DNA of 15,437 nt from JANPEF01 sp031413115 (lineage in GTDB: Bacteria > Eisenbacteria > RBG-16-71-46 > DASYSL01). Within the stretch, counting starts at the first letter, position 1; each line of letters begins with the position of its first letter. Location: the NCBI GenBank assembly GCA_031413115.1, contig JANOEH010000128.1, forward strand, positions 1-15,437, in the 5' to 3' direction. The position numbers were made by a program, and so were the translations under genes. The notes below the pieces were generated by a model. That model ran no database searches, was not told where the DNA came from, and was given only the letters and a program-made list of their open reading frames with translations. Of the stretch, positions 9,101 to 15,437 are shown one piece after another.

Positions 9101-11362
9101 AGGCGACCTTGCGGCCGATCCGCGACCCCGGTACGGCGACTCCGTTCACGGAGAGGCCGAACATCGCGCCGAACGGGCCCTTCACCCGCACGTCGACCTG
9201 CGTCGAGCCGACGGTGTCGGTCGCCGCGAAGTCGACGAATGCGGGAGCGGAACCGAGACCGACGACGCGCTCCTCGAGCGCGCCATTGCCCTCGTCCGCA
9301 TCCTTGCGTCGCGCGGTGGCGAGCGACGACGGCGCTCCCTCGAACAGCGGCAGGCGCGCCTCGCCGGTCGTGATGCGCGCCGCCGGCAGCGTGCGCGGAT
9401 CGGGCGTCGGGCGCACCGGGGCCAGCGGGTCGCCGCCCCGGACCAGCGCGCGATCGAGTTCGCCGCGACCGGCCTTCGCGAGCGCCTCGCGGCGCGCCAT
9501 CGCCACAGCGATCAGCGCGCTGTCGGCCGCGATCGCGAAATCTGCGCGCTGGAAATCGCCGAGGGTGAGGTCGACGAAGCGCAGCCCGGGCGTCCTTGCA
9601 TCACGCGCGTCGGTCGAGACGGGGCGCGCCCCAGGCGGCAGCGTCGTCGGGTCGAGCTTGAGCGCGCGCGTGCGCGGCGCGATGCCGTACAGGCTGTAGC
9701 GCCCATCCGCATCGGTCACGGCGTACGTGCCATCGTCGAGGTACAGCCGCACGCCGGGCAGTGCGGGCTCGCCGCGGCCGGGCCGGCCATCGCCGTCGGC
9801 GTCGACGAACACGGTGCCGAGGATCGTGCCCTCGATCGCGAACGGCCCGGCCGTGAGTTCGACGGTCGCGGTCGCCGTGTTCGAGGTGATGCCCGTGGCC
9901 CACGCCCACGCCCGGTTCACGGCCGCACCGTCGACCGCGCCGGCACCCACGCGCGTGCGGAAGCGCAGCTCGACAACCTCGCCGGAGGCGAGGGAGCCGA
10001 TCGAGAAACGCAGCGTGCGCGCGTCGTTGCCGGGGAGCGGCACAAGAGCTTCGGCCGCGAGCGCGCGAAGCGCGAAGCGCCGGAGGTTGCGAGCCCGCCA
10101 CCACCGCTGCGCACCGCCGCCGATGATGCGCCCGCCGTCGTCCTCGACCCTACCCGGCGCAGCGTGCCCGAGACGAAACCGAAGCCGATCGGAGTGCGAT
10201 CCTCGACGGTGATCGAATCGATCGGCCCGTCGGTGCGATTGGCGACGCGCACCGCGAAGTCGACGGCGTCGCCGAGCTCGGCGAGCGGACGCAGCGCGTC
10301 GGTCTCGACGAACAGCGCGTCGCCGGCGAGGCGATCGAGCGGCAGGTCGAGCACGACGGGGCCGAGCGCGTCGGTGGTCGTGAACGATGCGCCGTAGCTG
10401 CCCTGCGGATCGACCAGCATGCCGGGGGGCAGCGCCGTCGCCGCGACACTCGACGGGTAGATCCAGCCGCCGGGGGGCGTGACGTCGAGGCGATACGTGC
10501 TTGCCGCCACCAGCGGGAACGAGAAGCGGCCGGTCGCGTCGCTCACGGCCGGGTTCGCCGCGAGCGTCGCGCCGTCGAGTTCGTACACGGTGGCCGGGCC
10601 GCCGGCATCCCCGCCGTTGCCCTGGCCGGTGAGGTCGACGAGCAGCACCCGCGCGCCCGGCACGATGGCGCCGCCGACCGCGGCGAAGACCACACCGCTG
10701 GGCTCGATCCACAGGTTTGCATCGGTGCGCGGGGCCCCGCAGCCGAACAGCGTCGCGGTGACGATGTCACCACGCATGGTGGCGAGGACCTGGTCGCCCG
10801 AGGACGACGTGCCGAACGACCCGCCCGTCGTCGGCAGGTCGGGCGTGACGCGGAAGACACCCGTGGCGGGCCCGGTTTCGATGGCGATCACGGTCTCCAT
10901 GTCGAGCGCGCGACCCGAGGCGATCGTGAGCGTGAGGGTGTCGCGCGCGGCGGCGCGCACGTCGCAGCCGGGCGCCACGGCCTGCACGTGGAGCGGGGCG
11001 CCGGGCGCGCCGAATCGCACCGGCGTCGCGAAATCCGCGCCCGAGTAGAACGCGAGGGCGGGCGGCGGCGGCGGCGCCGACACGCGCGCGCGCACGGTAT
11101 TGGAAAACTGGGTGAAGGGAACACTGCCGGCAACGAAGCGGCCGGTTCCTGTCGCGGTGTTGTCGATCGCGCTGCCGATCGGGGGCGCGGCGCACGCGGT
11201 GTCGCGCGCGTACACGTACGCGTACGCGAGCGCGCCCGCGAGCGCGTACGCGAAAAGCCGTCGCGGAGAGCCCCAAACGCGTGCGGCGACGCCCCGGCGA
11301 CCGCGCGAACGCGGGGCCGAAACGTCTCCTTTCCCGAGGGAACGATGCGCGCGTCCGATCAT
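6168..11362 (-). CDS. large surface protein with DUF11-like, SdrD-B-like and Ig-like domains and a C-terminal outer-membrane beta-barrel, one frameshift
   Basis: Repaired length is about 1,731 residues. A hydrophobic signal (RLFAYALAGALAYAYVYA) is followed by an N-terminal beta domain, a DUF11-like segment ending near residue 404 (DSITVEDRTPIGFGFVSGTL), an SdrD-B-like domain from ~505 (GTILGTVFVDADGDGRPGRG; GVRLYLDDGTYAVTDADGRY), a conserved segment near 720 (TQVDVRVKGPFGAMFGLSVN), an Ig-like (Big_1-type) domain at ~806-904, and from ~965 to the end alternating amphipathic strands typical of an outer-membrane barrel. The last strand (GVHLRVRAKF) ends in Phe before a 12-residue tail. Probably an outer-membrane anchor with a large soluble part. 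The start is ambiguous: ATG at 11362 or TTG at 11368, both giving an unusually long, Arg-rich n-region and no strong Shine-Dalgarno. The gap to the upstream gene is about 105 nt and contains an inverted repeat (GAGGCC 11374-11379 / GGCCTC 11395-11400). The stop overlaps the next gene's start. Confidence 0.75.
10050..10160 (-). other. apparent frameshift zone (one base missing or two extra)
   Basis: The N-terminal frame is convincing down to about 10155 (GFGFVSGTLRR). The C-terminal frame is convincing below about 10050 (LVPLPGNDARTLRFSIGSLA) and stays open to the stop at 6168. In between neither frame looks natural: one is Ser/Gly/Arg-rich, the other reads GAQRWWRARNLRRFALRALA. The phases require one missing base or two extra. 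A GGG run at the GTAGGG near 10150 (coding strand) is a simple candidate site, but several indels in this zone are possible. The zone also contains CGAAGC twice (10066-10071, 10073-10078) and its inverse GCTTCG (10048-10053). Confidence 0.65.
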
Positions 11363-11467
11363 GGACAAATCCCGAGGCCCCGCTCGCCGAAGGAGGCCTC
11401 CGGCGGCGGAGCGTTGGTGGAAGACTGCGGACGGGAGGCGCGCAAGCCGCGCCCCCCGCCGCCAGGA

Positions 11468-14086
11468 CTACGGATCGATGCGGAGGCCGACCGTGATGGT
11501 CGCCGACTGACCCGGCGCAAGCGTGCCGACCGTCGCCGTGATCATGCCCGCCGCGCCGTTGGCCGGCGTGACGATCAATCCCTGCGTGGTCGTCGCCGCG
11601 ATGACCCCCGAGTAGGTCGTGTTCGCGGGCGTCGCATCGCTGACGACCACGTTCGTGACCGTCGAGGTGCCGACGTTGGTGACGACGATCTCGTAGCGCA
11701 GACAGGCGCCCGGGATCGCACCGGTGGTGATGTCGATCACGTCGAACGGCGTGTCGGCGCCTCCGTTGCAGTCCGCGTCGAGCGCCTGGCGCTTGACGAG
11801 CTGGAGCTGCCCGTTGATTACCGTGGTCACGTCGAACGCCGAGGTCGGCGCCGGAACCACCGAGACGTACGCCACGTTGCTCGTCGTCGCGGTCACGGTG
11901 GTGGTATTGACCTGGCCGAGCGCCGCACCGGCCGGGGCGAAGACCTGCGCGAAGATGCGCACGCTTGCACCCGGAGCCAGGCCGCCGACGAACGTCAGGT
12001 CGGTGAACGGACCGTCACCGGCATCGAAGACGCCGCTGCCGTTCGCGTCGTAGTACAGCGCCGTGCCCCAGCCCGCCTGGTCGTTGCCCGCAGCGACGGC
12101 CGTGAACGAGCCCGCGCCATCGCCTTCGAGCACGTTGCCCGCGTTGGTCAGCAGGTGCGTATACACGACGATCCCGCCCGGAATCACCTGCGCCGAGTTG
12201 TTCGGGATGAGCTGCAGGCTGCGCACGATCTGGACGTCGACCGCGTCGTGGATCACGTCTTCCGCCCCCGACACCGACGAGGCGGCACGGAAGTAGACGC
12301 TCACCGTGCCGGCCGCATAGCCCGCAGGCACCGCGACGTCGGCGTAGACGAGCGCAGCGGCGCCCGGGGCGATCGACCCGGTGTTCGTGAGGATCGCGTT
12401 CGCACCGTTACGGAACACCACCGTCCAGCCCGCCGGAAGCGTGAGCGCGCCGAACGAACCGTCCGTGCTGGCGGCCATGTCGTAGTTGTCCGTCACCGTG
12501 CTGGTGTTGTTGACGTGCAGCGTGAAGCGCACGGTGTTGCCGGGGTTGGCGTTCAGCGTGACGACGGCCGAACCCTCGGGGCCGCCGCCGAAGCCGAGAC
12601 CGGCCGGCAGCGGAGCGTTGTTCGTCACGTCGACGGTGCTCGCCGTGATGCTGGTGAGCACATCGGTCGCGGTGGCGGACTGTACGGGGTCGCTGACCGA
12701 GGTGGCGATCTTCTGCACCTGGTACGGACCGCCCGTTGCCGCCGGCGGCAGCGTGACGCGCAGGACGATGGTGAGCGACGCACCCGCGAGGACCGGGCCC
12801 GAATCGGCGACGAAGTTGCCGTTCGAGTCGGTGAGCGGGGTGACGCCGTCGGCCTGGAACAGCGAGTACGACGAGCCGACCGGGAACGTGGCCGCGCCGA
12901 TCGTGATGTCGAACACGTCCGTGGCGTTGCCCGTGTTGGTCAGGACGTTCGAGAACGCGATGGTCGCACCCTGCGTCGCCGACGGGACGACCTGGCCGAC
13001 GAACGTGAGGGAGGCGCTCGCGTCGATCGTGAACGGCGCGGCGTTGGTGGTGAACGGTCCCACCACCCCGACTCCGTCGTTGTAGGCGAACGTCGCGATG
13101 TTGTTGAGCGTCTGCGGCGACAGGCCCGCGTCGACGTTGACCTGGAAGGTCAGCGTTCCGCTGGCGCCGGCCGCCACGCGATTGATCACCGCGGTCACGG
13201 TCGAACCGCCGGTGACGCCATAGTCGTAGATGATCGTGTTCGGCGCGGTGCCCTGCGCGTCGGCGAGGTTGAGGTCGGTGAGGACCGCCGCGCCCGTCGT
13301 GCTCCATCGGCCGCTACCCGGCACGTACGTCATGCCCGGGGGAACGATGTCCGAGATCACGAAGCCGGTCGCCGTCGAATTGCCGGCGTTGGTGTACGAG
13401 ATCGTGTACGTGCGCGGGCCCGAGGGCGACGCGCCGTTGGTCACGTCGATCGCCTTCGTCACGTTGAGCACGGCATTGCCCGTGACCGTGACGGTGTCGG
13501 TGTTGAACGCCGTCTGGCCCGCGTCGAACACGCTGACGGCGCTGACCCGCACCTGCGACACGTCGGCCGCGAGCTGCGCGCCCGGCACGTTGCCGGCGAC
13601 GACGAAGCGGAACGACGCTCCGGCGGCGAGGGGCCCGGTGGTGACGACCGGGATGAAGTTGTCCGGCACGCCATTGCCGTCGGCATCCGCGTAGATCGCG
13701 AGACCGGCGAGGTCGAAGTCGTCGCCCGCCAGGTTGACGAGCGTGAGGGGGAACGAGTCCGCACCGTTGCCGGTGTTCGTGAGAACGTGCGGGAAGACGG
13801 CCTGCGCGCCCGGGGCGGCCAGGGCCGCTCCGTCGGCGGTCAGCGAGAAGCTGGCCACCTGCTGGACGATGGTCGTCACGAGGTTCGACGTCACCGTGCG
13901 CGACGTGGACGATGCGTCGAGGTACGAGGCCGTGGCCTGGTTCCCGATCGACGTGCCCGCCGGCGGCTGGGCGTAAGCCCGGTCGGCGGCGAAGGCAAGG
14001 ATCGTGGCGGCGGCAAGGATGCCCGCGGCGCACGCAAGGGCGGTTCGGACCGCGCGCGTGGCGCGGACCGTCGGCTGAAGCGTCAT
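11468..14086 (-). CDS. secreted multi-repeat DUF11 domain protein
   Basis: This intact 872-residue protein has a long signal peptide: a basic N-terminus, a hydrophobic core around residues 16-34 and probable cleavage after AYA at ~39. The rest is about six Ig-like/DUF11 units: ~75-200, 205-340, 350-490, 510-625, 628-755 and 760-872. Recurring signatures are HVLTNTGN, SNVLTNTGN and THLLTNAGN, followed by LAPG or LAAG. Three units carry Asp/Asn/Gly loops resembling calcium-binding loops: DADGNGVPDNF (~132), DSNGNFVADSG (~418) and DANGSGVFDAGDG (~680). There is no membrane anchor or LPXTG motif. Its last two units are paralogous to the tail of the giant protein at 1203-6168. The ATG at 14086 has GGGAG about 8 nt upstream, and the gene follows the 171-residue gene by 38 nt, so they are co-transcribed. 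Probably an exported surface or filament-like protein; the specific role is unknown. Confidence 0.85.
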   Translation of the reverse strand: MTLQPTVRATRAVRTALACAAGILAAATILAFAADRAYAQPPAGTSIGNQATASYLDASSTSRTVTSNLVTTIVQQVASFSLTADGAALAAPGAQAVFPHVLTNTGNGADSFPLTLVNLAGDDFDLAGLAIYADADGNGVPDNFIPVVTTGPLAAGASFRFVVAGNVPGAQLAADVSQVRVSAVSVFDAGQTAFNTDTVTVTGNAVLNVTKAIDVTNGASPSGPRTYTISYTNAGNSTATGFVISDIVPPGMTYVPGSGRWSTTGAAVLTDLNLADAQGTAPNTIIYDYGVTGGSTVTAVINRVAAGASGTLTFQVNVDAGLSPQTLNNIATFAYNDGVGVVGPFTTNAAPFTIDASASLTFVGQVVPSATQGATIAFSNVLTNTGNATDVFDITIGAATFPVGSSYSLFQADGVTPLTDSNGNFVADSGPVLAGASLTIVLRVTLPPAATGGPYQVQKIATSVSDPVQSATATDVLTSITASTVDVTNNAPLPAGLGFGGGPEGSAVVTLNANPGNTVRFTLHVNNTSTVTDNYDMAASTDGSFGALTLPAGWTVVFRNGANAILTNTGSIAPGAAALVYADVAVPAGYAAGTVSVYFRAASSVSGAEDVIHDAVDVQIVRSLQLIPNNSAQVIPGGIVVYTHLLTNAGNVLEGDGAGSFTAVAAGNDQAGWGTALYYDANGSGVFDAGDGPFTDLTFVGGLAPGASVRIFAQVFAPAGAALGQVNTTTVTATTSNVAYVSVVPAPTSAFDVTTVINGQLQLVKRQALDADCNGGADTPFDVIDITTGAIPGACLRYEIVVTNVGTSTVTNVVVSDATPANTTYSGVIAATTTQGLIVTPANGAAGMITATVGTLAPGQSATITVGLRIDP

Positions 14087-14124
14087 GTCGGTACTCCCGA
14101 TTGGCGTTCTACGGACGGCGCGAC

Positions 14125-14640
14125 TCAGCGCGCGGGAACGACGGTGGCGACAGTTTCGAGCGGCGCGACGCGCATGCGCGCGACGACCGTGCGGGCGGCG
14201 TTGGCCCCCAGCGCGCCGACGGACCAGCGCAGAGCGCGGTACTCGGCAGCGGGGACTTCACGCAACTCGGTCTTGCCGCCGGCGAGCTTCACGCGACGCA
14301 TGAGCGGCGTCGGTGCGAAGGACTTGCCGTCGAGGCTGGCGGAGAGACGGACCGGGTTCGCGGTCTTGGGCAGATACTCGAGACCGGCCGGAACGGGGAG
14401 CGTCGCCTCGAGATCACGAACGGCGGAGCCGCCGTGATTCGTGTAGGTGGCGCGGTATTCGATGACGTCGCCGGGCTTGGCCTGTTCGGCAGGCAGACGG
14501 GCTTCCTTGCCCTGGCTCACCATGATGCGGTGCGCGGTCAGGGCGACGGTGACGTCGCCCTCCGCGAAGGCCAGCGCGCAGCTCCCCAGTCCGGCCACCG
14601 TCACGGCAAGCGCGATCAAACTGCGCAGCGTTCGGTGCAT
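14125..14640 (-). CDS. small secreted DUF11-like protein
   Basis: This 171-residue protein is the first gene of the minus-strand operon. A signal peptide (MHRTLRSLIALAVTVAGLGS, core to ~23) with cleavage near LAFA at 26 is followed by a single DUF11-like domain: KPGDVIEYRATYTNHGGSAV at ~54-73, LPVPAGLEYLPKTANPV, then EVPAAEYRALRWSVGALG near 128-145. This arrangement matches small proteins that I recall beside DUF11 repeat genes in proteobacteria; that is memory, not a search. The ATG at 14640 is preceded by a strong AGGGAGGA site about 7 nt upstream, so this gene probably sets the translation level for the operon's start. The next gene begins 38 nt after its stop. As the minor, single-domain member it could be a periplasmic helper or a minor subunit of the assembly; this is inference. 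Confidence 0.8.
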   Translation of the reverse strand: MHRTLRSLIALAVTVAGLGSCALAFAEGDVTVALTAHRIMVSQGKEARLPAEQAKPGDVIEYRATYTNHGGSAVRDLEATLPVPAGLEYLPKTANPVRLSASLDGKSFAPTPLMRRVKLAGGKTELREVPAAEYRALRWSVGALGANAARTVVARMRVAPLETVATVVPAR

Positions 14641-14754
14641 TGCCAGATCCTCCCTGGTGGTTGGTGTGCGGGCTCATCCGAGCGCCCCCTCCTCATGAGG
14701 GAACGCCTTCGGTCCTACCCGCCGGGGGTATCGGCAAAACGCAACGAGACTTGA

Positions 14755-14785
14755 GGAATGCAATGCGGGGGCGTTGCGGAATGCA
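14755..14785. repeat. GGAATGCA direct repeat flanking a hairpin
   Basis: GGAATGCA is present at 14755-14762 and 14778-14785, starts 23 nt apart, about two helical turns. Between and partly overlapping them, GCAATGC (14760-14766) can pair with GCGTTGC (14771-14777) across a GGGG loop, with one G-T wobble. It is roughly 115-145 nt upstream of the DUF11 operon's first start codon, a plausible place for a regulator site. Function is inference. Confidence 0.4.
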
Positions 14786-14996
14786 CGGTTTCGGCGCGGG
14801 GCCCGCAGCGGGGAGCCGCGGGGAACTGCTGTCATGGCAGCGGGTTGGGAAACCGCTGCTCGATCCTTCCAGAGCTCCAGACCCACACGGGGTCAGCTGC
14901 TCACCCCAGTGTCCCGACTCCTCCTTTGGCCGCCCCTCAGCCCCGCCGGGCCCACGCGACCATCCGAATCGAACGCTACTGCGCACCTTGCATGAG

Positions 14997-15066
14997 CCGC
15001 ACGGGAACGGTTCGCCGGAGCATGGAAAACCCCACGCCGCTTCAAGTTCCCGTTGCGGGTCGAACC
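14997..15066 (+). promoter_or_regulatory. potential pseudoknot-forming leader of the MopE-like gene
   Basis: CCGCACGGGAAC (14997-15008) can pair with GTTCCCGTTGCGG (15046-15058) as 12 base pairs with one bulged T. GGTTCG (15009-15014), just inside the loop, is the reverse complement of CGAACC (15061-15066), just outside the 3' arm; together they would form an H-type pseudoknot if transcribed. A further hairpin CGATGG/CCATCG (15083-15088, 15097-15102) lies downstream. The pairing potential is seen directly; that it is a regulatory RNA is inference, and no known riboswitch class was recognised. Confidence 0.4.
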
Positions 15067-15131
15067 ACCGGAGAGCGATACTCGATGGTCCCCCCTCCAT
15101 CGGACTTGCCGTCCCGTCCCCTCCTCCCCCA

Positions 15132-15150
15132 GCGGGCCATCCCGCAGGAG
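15132..15150 (+). promoter_or_regulatory. hairpin abutting the Shine-Dalgarno of the MopE-like gene
   Basis: GCGGG (15132-15136), loop CCAT, and CCCGC (15141-15145) form a GC-only 5-bp hairpin. It is followed with no gap by the Shine-Dalgarno AGGAG (15146-15150), seven bases before the ATG at 15158. Its position could keep the ribosome-binding site clear of upstream structure or hinder access to it. Confidence 0.45.
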
Positions 15151-15157
15151 ACACCTC

Positions 15158-15437
15158 ATGATCATCCGGCGCCTCGTTTCGCTTGCGCTGCTCGCGCTCG
15201 GGCTCCTCGGCCTGGCTTCGCCAGCCCTCGCCGCGATCTGGTATCAGGACCTCGACAGCGACACCTGGGGAAATGCGGCGATCTGGGTGGATGCTCCCAG
15301 CCAGCCACCGGGGTACGTGTCCAACTCGCTGGACTGCAACGACGTCAACCCGGGAATCCATCCCGGCGCAACCGAGGTCTGCAACGGCGTCGACGACGAC
15401 TGCGACGGTGCCGTGGACGAGGGTGCGGTCGATGCGA
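15158..15437 (+). CDS. secreted MopE-like putative metal-binding protein, 3' end beyond the window
   Basis: The frame opens at ATG 15158 with AGGAG seven bases upstream and stays open to the window edge, giving 93 visible codons. Residues 1-25 are a signal peptide (MIIRRLVSLALLALGLLGLA, then cleavage after ALA). The mature part begins AIWYQDLDSDTWGN, then GYVSNSLDCNDVNPGIHPGA and TEVCNGVDDDCDGAVDEG. This follows the repeat of MopE-type proteins (YYxDxDxDGxG, CxDxxxxxxPGAxExCNGxDxDCDGxxDEG), Asp/Cys-rich extracellular motifs annotated as putative metal binding. Such proteins usually carry several tandem copies, so more should follow to the right. It diverges from the DUF11 operon across a 517-nt spacer with a structured leader, so it is probably a separate unit. 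Metal identity and function are not deducible. Confidence 0.8.
   Translation, partial: MIIRRLVSLALLALGLLGLASPALAAIWYQDLDSDTWGNAAIWVDAPSQPPGYVSNSLDCNDVNPGIHPGATEVCNGVDDDCDGAVDEGAVDA

Larger units (their letters stand above)
14641..15157. other. 517-nt divergent spacer between the DUF11 operon and the MopE-like gene
   Basis: No gene is supported here. It should hold promoters for both directions, but no clear sigma-70 or sigma-54 elements were found by eye. Visible structure includes a perfect palindrome CCTCATGAGG (14691-14700), a direct repeat GGAATGCA with a hairpin between the copies (14755-14785), a 6-bp hairpin CAGCGG/CCGCTG (14838-14843 and 14853-14858), and a chain of inverted repeats from 14997 to the plus-strand start. 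Short open frames crossing it are compositionally biased and unlikely to be genes. Confidence 0.55.

Noticed and set aside
7122..10397. Plus-strand open frame of ~1,090 codons opposite the barrel gene
   Set aside because: Low-complexity arginine-rich product, no motifs; shadow frame.
10155..10712. Upstream extension of the barrel frame to an ATG at 10712
   Set aside because: Arginine-rich translation in this stretch, while another minus-strand frame holds the natural sequence; this reflects the frameshift near 10050-10160, not a separate gene start.
10988..14437. Plus-strand open frame of ~1,150 codons opposite the 872-residue repeat protein
   Set aside because: Arginine/glycine-rich shadow; the minus-strand frame has a signal peptide, Shine-Dalgarno and DUF11 repeats.
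14701..14760. Possible cyclic-di-GMP (GEMM) riboswitch, suggested by ATCGGCAAAACGC and CCGGGGG
   Set aside because: The ordered GEMM landmarks are not present on either strand; the resemblance is limited to short words.
15046..15071. tRNA T-arm-like sequence GGGTCGAACC
   Set aside because: The invariant TTCGA loop is not intact and no acceptor, D or anticodon arms surround it.
14693..15361. Minus-strand frame of 222 codons across the divergent spacer
   Set aside because: It runs antisense through the signal peptide and MopE motif of the plus-strand gene and has no recognisable features of its own.

Overview
The window is GC-rich bacterial DNA. It is dominated by secreted and outer-membrane proteins with Gram-negative features: Sec signal peptides, a large C-terminal outer-membrane-type beta-barrel and a MopE-like metal-binding protein. 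The small DUF11 protein and the domain order of the barrel protein resemble families I know from proteobacteria, especially beta- and gammaproteobacteria. The phylum is inferred and cannot be fixed from this window.

Layout. Positions 1-298 (minus) hold the start of a gene running off the left edge; its conserved part combines N-terminal and C-terminal motifs of intradiol ring-cleavage dioxygenases. A divergent spacer with palindromic and CGTACG repeats follows. A plus-strand CDP-alcohol phosphatidyltransferase lies at 480-1196. Converging on it, with only 6 nt between the stop codons, is a four-gene minus-strand operon (14640 down to 1203). In transcription order it encodes a 171-residue secreted DUF11-like protein, an 872-residue secreted repeat protein, a roughly 1,730-residue surface/outer-membrane protein (DUF11-like, SdrD-B-like, Ig-like, then beta-barrel), and a roughly 1,650-residue secreted protein (N-terminal beta domain, DUF11, SdrD-B-like, right-handed beta-helix, DUF11). 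The last two genes are translationally coupled (TGATG). A 517-nt divergent spacer with several inverted repeats separates the operon from a plus-strand MopE-like gene cut by the right edge.

Both giant genes carry one apparent frameshift each, of opposite sign: one extra base near 1630-1633, and one missing base (or two extra) within about 10050-10160. The first is well supported, because restoring the frame recovers a motif that the neighbouring paralogue also has. Whether these are assembly errors or real mutations cannot be decided here.

How the genes may work together (inference). The operon looks like a cell-surface assembly: secreted Ig-like/DUF11 proteins made together with one protein that ends in an outer-membrane barrel and could anchor or display them. 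The C-terminal ~240 residues of the most downstream protein and of the 872-residue protein are paralogous, which suggests a shared docking or export role. No tRNA, rRNA, CRISPR array, transposase or known riboswitch was recognised.
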